From the IMG/VR virus record IMGVR_UViG_3300035180_000978, positions 1 through 64,000 of that record: a stretch of DNA of 64,000 nt; one strand, 5' to 3'. This stretch comes from a virus. The notes under the pieces are model-generated. The model had not been told where the DNA came from and did no database searches. It saw only the letters and a list, made by a program, of their open reading frames with translations. Below are positions 40,132-48,978 of this stretch, one piece after another. Within the stretch, counting starts at the first letter, position 1. Each line of letters begins with the position of its first letter. The position numbers and the translations under genes were made by a program.

Positions 40132-41640
40132 TTACTCGTCGTCGGACGCTTCGTCCTTCTCTTCGTCTTCGTCTCCATCAGACTCGACGTCATCCTCCAC
40201 AACGTTCGACGGGACGGGTCCGCCGAGCGTTCCGTCGTAGGACGTGCCAGTCATCTTGAAGACAATGAGATCGTAGATGCGTCGGGCCTCGTCGCGATTC
40301 TCCGACATGAACAGCTCCATCTCACTCTTGCCGCGGAATCGCTTCAGCGGGAGTACGCCTTCGAGCTTGTCCAACTCCTTCTTCGACACGTTCTTCGGGT
40401 CTTCGACGACCCCCTCTATCCGATACGAGTTCGGCTCACCGTAGATGACACCAGACTTGAGGCCGAACTCGACAAGATCGTTGGACTGGTCGATCTCGCC
40501 GAGCCTGTAGAATGGCGTGTCTTCCTGAACGAGCAGGTATTCGCCGCCGTAGCCCTTCGGACTGACCTTCGACTTCGCGATCTTGAACTTCATCACGTGC
40601 GTCTTCAGGTAGCCGCCGGTCTGCTTCTCGCCAACGCTGATTCCCTTGCTTGCGTCACCTCCGCCCTCTTTTGCGGCCTCTGCACCCTGGAATCGAATGC
40701 GAAGCGATGCAGAGAAGCGGATCCCGTTTCCTCCTGGAGTCGTCTCAGGATTGCCGTAGCCACCGACCTTCATGCGCACCTGATTGATGAGCAGAATGGT
40801 CGGAATGCAGTTCACGGCGACCATGTCACCCTTGTCGAACGCGCGGCGATAGGTCTGGTTCTGCATGACCTGCCATCGACGCATGGCGCTGTTGTAGAGA
40901 CGGGCCGCAAGGCCAACGGTGGCGTCGGCCGCCGACTTCTCCACCTCTTGCTTCGACGTTCCCTGGGCCACCGAGTCGAACGACACCATGTCGAACTTCC
41001 CGGACTCGAGCACGCCCTGCACGACGTCCACCGCTTCTTCGAGAACGATGGGGCGAGACAGGAAGCAGTGCTCTAGCCAAACGCCCTGGGCCATGAACCA
41101 GACTGGATCGTACGAACCCTCGATGTCGAAGTGCGCAGCCATGAACTGACGCGGGTTGCCGCACGGACATTCGACGAGAACGTGGTTCGGCACCTCCAGG
41201 CTCATGTCACCAGGCAGCGGCACCTTCACCGTGCCATAAACTATGAAGCGCCCACGCTTGCCGCAGTGAACGCAGGTTCGCTGGGCTTGCGCGATGGTGG
41301 CAGCCATGCGCGTTGTCTTTCCGCTCTCTTCGGGTCCGAAGAACTCGGTGATGCGGCCCTTCGGTACGCCTCCGCCCGTGTGCACATCCATCGAGAGCAG
41401 GCCGGTCGAGATGCGAGGGATGTCGAGCGCGTGATCGCTCATCAACGTGAGCGCACCCTTCCCGTAGTCCTTCTGCATCTTGTCGACGACGATGTCGACG
41501 CCCTTCTTGCGTTCCGCAAGGTTCTTGATCGCCTTGGCGTCCTGCGCTTTTCGCACAGCTTCGTTGAGTCTTCGCTTCTTCTCCGCGTCTGCCGCTGTCT
41601 TCTCTACGTCTTGACTGTCCGCCCTCGGAATCAAAGCCAT
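40132..41640 (-). CDS. recA: RecA recombinase with zinc-ribbon insert
   Basis: The protein has 502 residues from ATG 41640 behind AAGGAG. The RecA core includes GPEESGKT (Walker A, 102-109), DIEGSYDP (the E of the DAEHA region) and later LLINQVRMKVGG and TTPGGNGIRFSASLRI (loops L1 and L2). An insertion of about 45 residues between Walker A and DIEG holds CVHC (123, 126) and CPC (158, 160), a Cys4 site absent from standard RecA. The C-terminus is highly acidic. It drives strand exchange in phage recombination. Confidence 0.9.
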   Translation of the reverse strand: MALIPRADSQDVEKTAADAEKKRRLNEAVRKAQDAKAIKNLAERKKGVDIVVDKMQKDYGKGALTLMSDHALDIPRISTGLLSMDVHTGGGVPKGRITEFFGPEESGKTTRMAATIAQAQRTCVHCGKRGRFIVYGTVKVPLPGDMSLEVPNHVLVECPCGNPRQFMAAHFDIEGSYDPVWFMAQGVWLEHCFLSRPIVLEEAVDVVQGVLESGKFDMVSFDSVAQGTSKQEVEKSAADATVGLAARLYNSAMRRWQVMQNQTYRRAFDKGDMVAVNCIPTILLINQVRMKVGGYGNPETTPGGNGIRFSASLRIRFQGAEAAKEGGGDASKGISVGEKQTGGYLKTHVMKFKIAKSKVSPKGYGGEYLLVQEDTPFYRLGEIDQSNDLVEFGLKSGVIYGEPNSYRIEGVVEDPKNVSKKELDKLEGVLPLKRFRGKSEMELFMSENRDEARRIYDLIVFKMTGTSYDGTLGGPVPSNVVEDDVESDGDEDEEKDEASDDE

Positions 41641-41658
41641 CTTGTCTGTCTCCTTCGC

Positions 41659-42300
41659 CTACAGGCGACCGCTGTTCGGTTTCGACTTAACGCGGTCGAG
41701 CTTCTCCTTGGCGGAGGCAAGCTCGACGCGTAGCTCCTCTTTCGCGACCTTCCTCACGAGAGTCATCGCATCCTGGAACTCTTCTCGATAGCAAGGCCAT
41801 GAGACGAAGACGCTGGTCTTGCCCCTAGGGTATCCATCGACCCCGAGAATGACAGCCTCGAACGATCTCGAGACAATCGCGGGCTGTGTGACGAACGCCT
41901 CTACCTCGATCTCTCGTGACCTGAAAGTGGGATCCAGCTTGTCGAGCTGACTACGCACGACGACTGTTCCGCGCTTCACGTCACCGTTGGCGACCTCCTG
42001 CGTGACGCTTTGCTCTTGAACGATGACGCGTTCACCATCAGCTTCGATGTCGGACCCGGACTCTTCGGTCCGACGACCTATGATCGGTGTTGTCGAAAAC
42101 GCTCCACCCGATTCGAACTTCTGCTTGTCTGGGCAGATACCCTTGCACATCTGGCACTCGCTCTCGATTGTCACGCAAGCGATTGCGCAGTTGTTGATCC
42201 TTCCATCCGGATTGCGAGGCAACATGTCTCTCGACTCGATGGGCATCTCCTCCGGCTCTGATTGCGAAACTGGTGTCGCTTTCTTTCTCGTCGTCGCCAT
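41659..42300 (-). CDS. Hypothetical Cys-cluster protein
   Basis: The protein has 213 residues from ATG 42300 behind AAGGAG. Residues 38-56 contain CAIACVTIESECQMCKGIC, a cysteine group that may bind an iron-sulphur cluster or zinc. The remainder is beta-rich and then a charged helix. A motif-B variant (42174-42187) encodes AIACV. Adjacent to recA and the helicase. No family is recognised. Confidence 0.6.
   Translation of the reverse strand: MATTRKKATPVSQSEPEEMPIESRDMLPRNPDGRINNCAIACVTIESECQMCKGICPDKQKFESGGAFSTTPIIGRRTEESGSDIEADGERVIVQEQSVTQEVANGDVKRGTVVVRSQLDKLDPTFRSREIEVEAFVTQPAIVSRSFEAVILGVDGYPRGKTSVFVSWPCYREEFQDAMTLVRKVAKEELRVELASAKEKLDRVKSKPNSGRL
42174..42187. repeat. Motif B palindrome variant
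   Basis: CGCAAGCGATTGCG, identical to the copy at 1201, lies inside the gene at 41659-42300. Confidence 0.65.
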
Positions 42301-42315
42301 GTCCGGGCTCCTTGT

Positions 42316-44682
42316 TCAGTCTTTGCCGATGGATGCTTTGATCGCCTTGTAGACCGACTTGCGTCGGTCGTGTCGCTTCTCGAAGATCGTGGGTCCGCTG
42401 TCCACGTAATCGAGCACGTACGGTTCTTTCTTGTCTGGCTTCCACCTGGTGCCACGACCGACCGGCTGCTCTGGATCGGAAACAGGCGTGGCGAGTAACA
42501 CGGTGTCTATGTCCGGGTTGTCGTACGCCTCCTTTGCGAACTCGTACGTGGCCCAGAGCACATCACACCGATCGGTGCGCTGAAGGTCTTTCTTTGACAT
42601 GCCACCCCTCAGGAAGCCGTCCGTCTTCCCTGCTGGCCTCTGCCTGGCAAACATGTCTCGCAACGTGTCCAGGTGCTTCCTGCGCGCACTGAACACGATG
42701 ACCTTGCGCCCAGCGATAACGGCCTTGATCAAGTCAGAGACGATCAGCTCATTGCGTGGGACGCTTGCGCACATGATGTTCAGAAGCGTCTGGTCGCTAA
42801 CCTTCTCCGGGTTGAAGTCTCGTGTCGTAATCGGACGCCAGTACGTCTTCCTGAAGAAGACGCGGGCGGTGAGACGGCGGACACTAGCGATGTATGCCTT
42901 GGGTCCGATGTTGTCGTAGAACGCCCTTTCGCACCCGTCGATGCGGCTTGGCTTTGCGCTGAGCCCGAGTCTCCATGGACCCGAGAACCGCGCGAGGATC
43001 GGCGCTCTTGTACGAGCACCCATGTGATGCACTTCGTCAGCGATGACGAAGCCAACTTGTTCGTACAGGTCTTTGTGTTCGCGACCTGTCATCGAGTCCA
43101 GCATGCAGACGATGACATCCGAGTCCATGTCACATCTGTTCTCTTGAAGGATGCCAACCCGGATCCCTGGGATCTGCTGCTTGATGCGCTCGATCCACTG
43201 ATCTCTGAGCTTCTCCTTCTCCACAAGCACCGCGGTAAACACCCCGAGGCGCCGAGCTACCTCGACCGCGAAGACGGTGTTGTGAGTAACCACGAAGTTA
43301 CCCATCAGGAACCGTCCGTCACCGTCCAGCTCGAACCCGAAGTACTCTCCGTCGTCCAACGGTTCGACCGTGAAGCCGGTCCTCGTTGCGAGCTTGTTCC
43401 TGGTTCCACCTTCAACTCCGTGCCGGAGCTTGCCACTATGGATCTTCCTTGGGATCCGAATCGGAATTTTTCTGAAGTCTCCGTGCAGATGAATCCTCCA
43501 GTACGTCGTTCCATTGACAACTTTCGGCCTCATTCGGGCAAAGAACCCAAGAGACCTTGCGATGAACATGATGGCTTCTGCGTAATCCTTTCTCTTCTGC
43601 GCAATCTCGTAACAGCCATCGTTGTTGTGCCCATCGGAGTCGATGAATCCAGCAAGGAACTCGCTTCTCATCTTCTTCGATCCGAATCGGATCGAGTCCG
43701 GGATCCGGACATCCTTTCCAAGGATGTGCCTCATCCTCTTCAGCAGTTCGTTCCAGTCATTTTTTACTCGACCGTTGTGGGTCAGAAAGTAGGTCGGGCA
43801 CTTGGTGCCGTCATTATCTTCCTTCCGAACCTTGAGTCGGTACGACGCAGCTACGTCTCGTAGCATCTGCACGATCTCCGCATCCATGGTCGTCACCGAC
43901 ACGGCCTTCAGGCTCTTGGTGCCGTCACCGAACCAGACTCCAAGGAAGTACGGATCGACCTCCGGATCTTTCCTCGGAACAAATTCGACACCGTTCTCTG
44001 GTGCGAACTGCTTGTAGACCCGCTTCCAGTTCGCACTTTTCCGTAGGTACTCGTTGAGCGGTACATCAACGATCCTGCCGTCCTCCGTGTGAACGAGCGT
44101 CAGCACATGGACGTCATTGCATACCCACGGATCTCCACCCTTTGTCGGAACGATCCGATAGAGCGGTCCGTGATCGCGGCACGTCGACAAGATCTTCCTT
44201 GGCCTACTGTCTGGCCCCATCAGAAGATCGCCAACCTTCAGCGTCTCTACCAAGACAATCTTTCCGTCGTATCTGAGAACCGGCGTACCAATCCCTAGAC
44301 ACTTCCCCCATCCGGTTGGAGCCTGAACCACGGCTCCACCAAAAGGCTCTGTCATTCTGAGCATGACAGCTTCGACCGCATCAGGCTGGTCGTCTCGTAG
44401 AGTGAAGGCGCTCGCGTACTGCTTCGCCCACTTGCGACCAGGGGTTACCCGGTACACCGGTTCGTGGTCCATCGTACGGTGCTTCATGAAGTACTCGCGC
44501 GGAACTCCGAGCAGGCTCTCCCTCTGCTGAAACAGCTCGATGGGTTCGAGATCTTTCTCTGTCTGATGCTTGCTGGTCCTTCGTGGATTGAGCGTGCAGG
44601 CAGCTTTGACAGACGCGATGCGCGTCAAGTCATAACTGCTGACGTCCAGCCAAGCGAGGCCGCTGACGTAGACTTTGGGCAT
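42316..44682 (-). CDS. SF2 DNA helicase interrupted by an intein
   Basis: The protein precursor has 788 residues from ATG 44682. The host part has Walker A APTGWGK-T split by the intein, DEVH (VIADEVHH), LGLSAKP (motif III) and QPVGRGTRWK (motif VI), as in UvsW/XPB-like helicases that unwind branched DNA. After splicing the helicase would have about 447 residues. The gene follows a strong hairpin. The motif-A sequence at 44445 is in the N-terminal part (YRVTPG). It belongs to the replication and recombination block. Confidence 0.85.
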   Translation of the reverse strand: MPKVYVSGLAWLDVSSYDLTRIASVKAACTLNPRRTSKHQTEKDLEPIELFQQRESLLGVPREYFMKHRTMDHEPVYRVTPGRKWAKQYASAFTLRDDQPDAVEAVMLRMTEPFGGAVVQAPTGWGKCLGIGTPVLRYDGKIVLVETLKVGDLLMGPDSRPRKILSTCRDHGPLYRIVPTKGGDPWVCNDVHVLTLVHTEDGRIVDVPLNEYLRKSANWKRVYKQFAPENGVEFVPRKDPEVDPYFLGVWFGDGTKSLKAVSVTTMDAEIVQMLRDVAASYRLKVRKEDNDGTKCPTYFLTHNGRVKNDWNELLKRMRHILGKDVRIPDSIRFGSKKMRSEFLAGFIDSDGHNNDGCYEIAQKRKDYAEAIMFIARSLGFFARMRPKVVNGTTYWRIHLHGDFRKIPIRIPRKIHSGKLRHGVEGGTRNKLATRTGFTVEPLDDGEYFGFELDGDGRFLMGNFVVTHNTVFAVEVARRLGVFTAVLVEKEKLRDQWIERIKQQIPGIRVGILQENRCDMDSDVIVCMLDSMTGREHKDLYEQVGFVIADEVHHMGARTRAPILARFSGPWRLGLSAKPSRIDGCERAFYDNIGPKAYIASVRRLTARVFFRKTYWRPITTRDFNPEKVSDQTLLNIMCASVPRNELIVSDLIKAVIAGRKVIVFSARRKHLDTLRDMFARQRPAGKTDGFLRGGMSKKDLQRTDRCDVLWATYEFAKEAYDNPDIDTVLLATPVSDPEQPVGRGTRWKPDKKEPYVLDYVDSGPTIFEKRHDRRKSVYKAIKASIGKD
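43279..44301 (-). mobile_element. Intein with LAGLIDADG endonuclease in Walker A
   Basis: The intein covers residues 128-468 of the helicase precursor (341 residues). It begins with Cys (CLGIGTPVL) directly after the Walker A Lys and ends FVVTHN before Thr. Block A and B features (NDVHVLTLV) and the terminal HN are visible. LGVWFGDGTK and LAGFIDSDGH are the two LAGLIDADG-type motifs, so the endonuclease appears intact. The +1 residue is the Walker A Thr, so excision restores GWGKT. Confidence 0.85.
44445..44458. repeat. Motif A palindrome, one mismatch
   Basis: GTTACCCGGTACAC contains the motif-A core with one base changed and lies in the N-terminal part of the helicase gene. Confidence 0.4.
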
Positions 44683-44701
44683 GTGTGGCTCTTCGTAGGT
44701 G

Positions 44702-44752
44702 AACAACGGCCCGGCCCCTGAATCTTCAGGAGGCTGGAGCCGGGTCGTTGTT
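44702..44752 (-). terminator. Large structured hairpin before the helicase gene
   Basis: Two 14-base arms (AACAACGGCCCGGC and GCCGGGTCGTTGTT) pair with one mismatch. The loop contains its own perfect hairpin CCTGAA-TC-TTCAGG. The structure fills the gap between the SSB-like gene and the helicase. There is no clear T-run. It could terminate, or control helicase expression. Confidence 0.6.
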
Positions 44753-44780
44753 CAAGTCAATTGAAACAGACCTTCATGTC

Positions 44781-45653
44781 CTAGAACTTGAAAGCCAATC
44801 CCTTTCGGCGCTCGTGCCTGTAGCTGACAACGTCTCCATTCAAGGCAAACGGGATTTCGTCGTCGGCGCCGTTGGCGTATCCCTCTTCTTCGTCGACGGG
44901 AGCGCCGCCCTTCGGTCTGGCGCCGTGCTTCTCCGCTTCCGACTGCTGCTTCATCTGCTGAACGATCGAGAGAAGCTCGTTGCGGCTGAGCGGAGCGAGA
45001 ATCTTGCCGTACTCGTACGGAGTCGGCTCGTAGACCTTCCCGTCCTTATCGGACGTGTACTTGAACTCGTCGGCATTGAGGTCGACCTTGTCCATGTACG
45101 ACGCCTCGCCGTAGACCGCCTGCTGCTTCTTCGTGCGCGAGAAGTGGTACTTCGCGCCGATGAGGCTCTTGCGGATCTTCTTCTCCTTGTTCAGCCACTC
45201 GACGCCGTCGAGCTTGAGCGGGAGCAGCTTCCGGAAGTTCTTCACCTCCTTACCGCGATCCTTGCCTCTTGAGATGACGAAGCCGGTGGTGTCGAGGACC
45301 GTGAGGAACGCGATGTAGTACGCCTCGTCACCGCTCTGGCAGAGCGGACATCCGCCCCAGAATGGCTTGAGCGCAGGCTTGTCGCGGTTGTCGAGCTTCT
45401 TGATGCACGTGAACCAGTTCCCCTTGCGGGAACCGTTCAAGAACAAGCTGTGCTCGTGGATCGCACGCGGATTGTCGTCGAGGAACACCCCCTCGAACTC
45501 ACCGCCGGGGCCGCGTGGCCCAGGAGGCGGAAGCCAAACGCGGCGCTGGTTCTTCCTGGCGAATGACGAAGAGCGATCCTCGCGCTCCTTCTTGATCGTC
45601 TCAGGCGAGGTGTCCTGGAACCAATCCGCTTCCGTATCGTTCGTGTCTGCCAT
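44781..45653 (-). CDS. SSB-like replication protein with CPLC zinc pair
   Basis: The protein has 290 residues from ATG 45653 behind GGAG. Residues 70-105 show FTCIKKLDNRDKPALKPF then GGCPLCQSGDEA, and the following segment (AFLTVLDTTGF) suggests a beta barrel. The general form resembles phage single-stranded DNA-binding proteins of the gp32/gp2.5 type with a zinc site. Near the C-terminus DDEIPF matches the tip motif of cellular SSB, although 23 residues follow it. It lies beside primase and DnaB, fitting replication. The assignment is moderate. Confidence 0.55.
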   Translation of the reverse strand: MADTNDTEADWFQDTSPETIKKEREDRSSSFARKNQRRVWLPPPGPRGPGGEFEGVFLDDNPRAIHEHSLFLNGSRKGNWFTCIKKLDNRDKPALKPFWGGCPLCQSGDEAYYIAFLTVLDTTGFVISRGKDRGKEVKNFRKLLPLKLDGVEWLNKEKKIRKSLIGAKYHFSRTKKQQAVYGEASYMDKVDLNADEFKYTSDKDGKVYEPTPYEYGKILAPLSRNELLSIVQQMKQQSEAEKHGARPKGGAPVDEEEGYANGADDEIPFALNGDVVSYRHERRKGLAFKF

Positions 45654-45687
45654 TTCTTCTTCTCCATGTGGTGGTGGGGTTCGTCCC

Positions 45688-46851
45688 CTAGGCGAGCCGC
45701 GTCAGCTTTGCGTACGCGGTCTCGAACTCGTCATCGTTGACGTTTGCTGGATCAACCCTAACACAGGCGTCCAACTCTTCGTCCATCATCATCGCTACGT
45801 CACGCCCCTCTGGAACACGGATGCCCGGCAAGAGCAAGTGCCAGATGGGGTGTCGCTCGTAGATCACCTCCTTGATGTTCAGCACGTACAGTTCGAACAG
45901 TGTCTTTTCGCTTCCTCTCGGCTTCTTGTAGAGCATGTCCGGGTCGGGGCATATGACGAGGTTGCCACGAACAGGAACGAGCTCGGCAAGCATGTCTCCT
46001 TGCTCCGCACTGACTGACGAGCCCATGGACGCCACTGCACGTAGTCGACGCTGATAGAAGGCGTGCACGTCAATGTGCCCCTCTACCAGGTACAGGTTGC
46101 CGTCTCTCCATCCGCCTGCTGGCGCAAGCGCTTGCGAAGCGACTACGTGGGCGCCGTACAGCGTGCGAGCTTTTGGCCACCGAGCGAACCTTGCCTCGAT
46201 CTCGTCTTCGTCCATCGAGTCGTAGAGGTGGCGTGGAATTCGAGCGATCGCGCGCCACTCCTGCTGGTCGATTCGGTAGTGCATGTACTTCAGCTTGGCG
46301 CCGATGGTGGAGCGTCCGGACATGCCCACCAGCTCACCGGTCGGCTTTCGAACAGGAAAGGTGGCCCTCTTCTCCTCTCGGTCGTACCCGATCTCGTACG
46401 CCTTCGCCGTGTCGATCATGATGCCGCGTTCGATCATGTACTTTGGCATCCTGTTGGCGAACCGAGCGATCGATGACTCTGGCCACGTGTGAAGCAGAGG
46501 TCGTGGTGGCGGCGGCGGCGGATCCTTCAGCGTCCAGTTCCACTCGCCTTCGATGCCTCCCTGAACGTCGATCCCGAGATCCTTGGCGAGCATAAGGACC
46601 GCATCTTTGAAGGACGCGTCTTCCTGATGGATCACCCAGTCGATGGCATCTCCACTCTCTTTGCATCCGTAGCAATGGTAGAAATTCTTCTTCTTGCTGA
46701 CGTTGAAACTGGGCGACTTCTCCTGATGGAACGGACACAACCCGACAAAGTTCTGCCCCGCGCGACGAAGTCGCACGCTCAGGCTAATCAACTCCACCAG
46801 GTCTGTTTCGGACCTGACGCGCCGGATGACCTCCTCAGGAATCCGGGCCAT
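45688..46851 (-). CDS. dnaG: DnaG-type DNA primase
   Basis: The protein has 387 residues from ATG 46851. CPFHQEKSPSF and FYHCYGCKESGD are the CHC2 zinc finger (C39, H42, C60, C63). LYLVEGHIDVHAF with E257 and D261, pl CPDPDMLYKK with D303 and D305, form the TOPRIM catalytic site. The primase makes RNA primers for the DnaB helicase at the fork. The usual C-terminal helicase-binding domain is absent or diverged, giving a shorter protein than bacterial DnaG. A motif-B palindrome (46123-46136) encodes SQALAP. Confidence 0.9.
   Translation of the reverse strand: MARIPEEVIRRVRSETDLVELISLSVRLRRAGQNFVGLCPFHQEKSPSFNVSKKKNFYHCYGCKESGDAIDWVIHQEDASFKDAVLMLAKDLGIDVQGGIEGEWNWTLKDPPPPPPRPLLHTWPESSIARFANRMPKYMIERGIMIDTAKAYEIGYDREEKRATFPVRKPTGELVGMSGRSTIGAKLKYMHYRIDQQEWRAIARIPRHLYDSMDEDEIEARFARWPKARTLYGAHVVASQALAPAGGWRDGNLYLVEGHIDVHAFYQRRLRAVASMGSSVSAEQGDMLAELVPVRGNLVICPDPDMLYKKPRGSEKTLFELYVLNIKEVIYERHPIWHLLLPGIRVPEGRDVAMMMDEELDACVRVDPANVNDDEFETAYAKLTRLA
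46123..46136. repeat. Motif B palindrome, full match
   Basis: CGCAAGCGCTTGCG, a perfect 14-bp palindrome, lies inside the primase gene. Confidence 0.8.
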
Positions 46852-47164
46852 CGGAGAGCCATCCTTGATTCGTTATGCGTCGATGACGCGCTGTTGCTGC
46901 TTGAGCCTCCTTCAGCCGCCGACACATGGATTGGATGGCGATCTGACGGCCCCGTTCGGTCAACGCATTGCCGAAGAAGTAACAGTACCACTCGCAATGC
47001 ATAAGCCAGTCTGAGGCTCCGAGCGGGGTGGGCATCTCCTGTGGATACGTGTCAGAGTCACCAGTGTCATCTGCGCATCCCTTAGGATCTAGCTTCGCAA
47101 AGACATCACGGGCACACATGCCGCAGATGATCTCGTCCTTGTACACATACGATTCGCGACTCAT
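46835..47164 (-). CDS. Small Cys-rich hypothetical protein
   Basis: The gene encodes 109 residues from ATG 47164, sharing one base with the upstream stop (TGATG). IICGMCARDVF and later CEWYCYFFGN carry cysteine pairs. It overlaps the primase start by 17 bases. No family is recognised; the position suggests a replication accessory. Confidence 0.6.
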   Translation of the reverse strand: MSRESYVYKDEIICGMCARDVFAKLDPKGCADDTGDSDTYPQEMPTPLGASDWLMHCEWYCYFFGNALTERGRQIAIQSMCRRLKEAQAATARHRRITNQGWLSDGPDS

Positions 47165-47511
47165 CACGTCGTCTCCGTACGCTGAAGCCCAGTCCAGCTG
47201 CGCGACTCCGGTGGCAACACCAGGAAAATTTCGACGTCGTACTCCTCCTGCGGCTCCGCTTCGACACCTTCCTTGGTACGACCAATCGTCCAATGCGCGT
47301 CGGCGCTGTACTGAATGTCTTCGACCACGAACATGACGTCTTCCGTTCTCTGCTCGTCGAGCTCCTTCTCTTCGTCAGCCTTCACACGAAGACTTCTCAG
47401 AACGACTGTCTCGCCAGTTCGAGGAAGGAACGGCCAACGCACTCTGGCAAGGAGTTCCGTTTCTCCCCTATCGTCGTTCATTGCTACGAAGTCGATCGTG
47501 ATCAGTGCCAT
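47164..47511 (-). CDS. Hypothetical protein between DnaB and primase
   Basis: The gene encodes 115 residues from ATG 47511 behind GGAGCAAGG. It is beta-rich (LITIDFVAM, ELLARVRWPFLPRTGETVVL) with an acidic middle, which could be a small OB- or SH3-like fold. No family is recognised. Confidence 0.6.
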   Translation of the reverse strand: MALITIDFVAMNDDRGETELLARVRWPFLPRTGETVVLRSLRVKADEEKELDEQRTEDVMFVVEDIQYSADAHWTIGRTKEGVEAEPQEEYDVEIFLVLPPESRSWTGLQRTETT

Positions 47512-47539
47512 GTCCTTGCTCCTTGCTCCTGTCGCTACC

Positions 47540-48865
47540 TCAGAAGGGTAGATCGTCATCTGGTCCTGGCTGGTCGTTGGTCGGCGCTCCCTGGCCACCG
47601 TAAGCCTGGTAGTCCGCATCCTGGAACTTGCCCTTCTCTTCGTCTCCGCACTGCGAAAAGTCTTGGTGCTCCCAATCCCACTTCACGCGAACCTCATCGT
47701 CTCCGCTTGCCTCGCGAGCTTTGATGGCCTTGAAGACCATCTCTCGGTCTGCCTTCATATCGTCCGTCTGGATCAGTGCAAACATGTTGTCGGCGAACCA
47801 GCCGAAATGATCCGAGATGCCGACACCCTCTGCCGTGAACGTTGACGGATCGTTCTTCTGCACTGTCCGATTGAACTGTGACGAGTAAACAATCGGCACT
47901 GCCTTCTTCTTGGCAATCATCTTCAGGCCAACAGCTACGGCGTCCGCGTTCTCCTTCTGATTGAGACCGCGCTCCGCGAGAACCATGTAGACACCGTCGA
48001 CATAGACGATGTCTGGTCGCACATGATCGATGGCGGCCTCGAGCAGGTCGAGCGTGATCCTGAACGAGTCGTCGACGATGTAAATGCCATCCATCGAGGC
48101 AAACTTGTCGAGCTCCTCGAAGAACTTCGTCTCCGTGAACTCATCGAGCTTGCCACGACGAACGAGTCCATGTGGAAGGCGAAGGTCATAAGCAAACATT
48201 CGTTGCGCAAGCGAGATCTGCTTCATCTCTGGCGAGACGAAGAGGGTCTTGGACCCGGCATACTTCCATGCGTGATGACATGAAAGCAGTAGAGCGTGGG
48301 TCTTGCCCATCCCCAGTCGTCCGAAGAATCCGGTGTTGTCGCCAGGCTCCGCACCAAGCGTGATGTTGTTCATCCTGGACCAGGGAAACGGAACGCCCAT
48401 CTTCCCTTCCTTCATGTCCAAGTACTTCTGTCGCACCAGCGGCGTCATATCGAAGAGCGATCGGACCATCTGGCGATCAACCAGCTCTTTCTCTTCCTGT
48501 TCACGCAAGAAGGACTTGATTCGATGGGTCGCCTTCTCGAAATCCTTCTGCTTCACCACCAGGTTCCCAATGTCTGGTCCGAGCCTGTTCCAGCTCTCCT
48601 GACGGTCGCGGTAGCGAAGCTCAGAAACGTAGTACTCCAGCTTGTCGATCTCTTCTTCCGGTAGCTGGAAGCTGGGAACCTCTTTCTGGATGACCTGCAA
48701 CGTAGGAATGTCGTTGAACTCAGAAACGTGCCGCTCGACAATTCGCCAAGCAAGCGAAGCGTCCCCCTTCAAGTACTTCCCGCCAAGCTGGTACCGCTTG
48801 ACGAATTTCACCGAGTCCGCGCCTTCCTTCAGCGCTGCTGCCACGGTGCCCCTATCGAGATCCAT
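47540..48865 (-). CDS. dnaB: Replicative DNA helicase DnaB
   Basis: The protein has 441 residues from ATG 48865. The RecA-type core has GRLGMGKT (Walker A, 182-189), LFVSPEMK, IVYVDGVYMV (Walker B) and VYSSQFNR. The N-terminal 150 residues replace the DnaB N-terminal domain in shortened form. It unwinds the phage fork and is loaded by the upstream DnaC-like protein. The last residues are PDDDLPF, a close copy of the acidic tip of bacterial SSB, which is not normal for DnaB. Confidence 0.9.
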   Translation of the reverse strand: MDLDRGTVAAALKEGADSVKFVKRYQLGGKYLKGDASLAWRIVERHVSEFNDIPTLQVIQKEVPSFQLPEEEIDKLEYYVSELRYRDRQESWNRLGPDIGNLVVKQKDFEKATHRIKSFLREQEEKELVDRQMVRSLFDMTPLVRQKYLDMKEGKMGVPFPWSRMNNITLGAEPGDNTGFFGRLGMGKTHALLLSCHHAWKYAGSKTLFVSPEMKQISLAQRMFAYDLRLPHGLVRRGKLDEFTETKFFEELDKFASMDGIYIVDDSFRITLDLLEAAIDHVRPDIVYVDGVYMVLAERGLNQKENADAVAVGLKMIAKKKAVPIVYSSQFNRTVQKNDPSTFTAEGVGISDHFGWFADNMFALIQTDDMKADREMVFKAIKAREASGDDEVRVKWDWEHQDFSQCGDEEKGKFQDADYQAYGGQGAPTNDQPGPDDDLPF

Positions 48866-48920
48866 GTGTCTTTGCCTTTTCGTCCATTGCTCTGCGTCAG
48901 TGAGGGTCGCTCACAGTACC

Positions 48921-48961
48921 AAAAATCAATGGCCCCCGTGGAGCGAACCACGAGGCCATTG
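48921..48961 (-). terminator. Rho-independent terminator
   Basis: On the minus strand CAATGGCCTCGTGG and CCACGGGGGCCATTG form a long stem with a short loop and two unpaired bases, followed by ATTTTTGG. It lies in the gap after the helicase-loader gene and before dnaB, so dnaB may need its own promoter or read-through. Confidence 0.75.
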
Positions 48962-48978
48962 AGACCCTCTCTTTGAGA

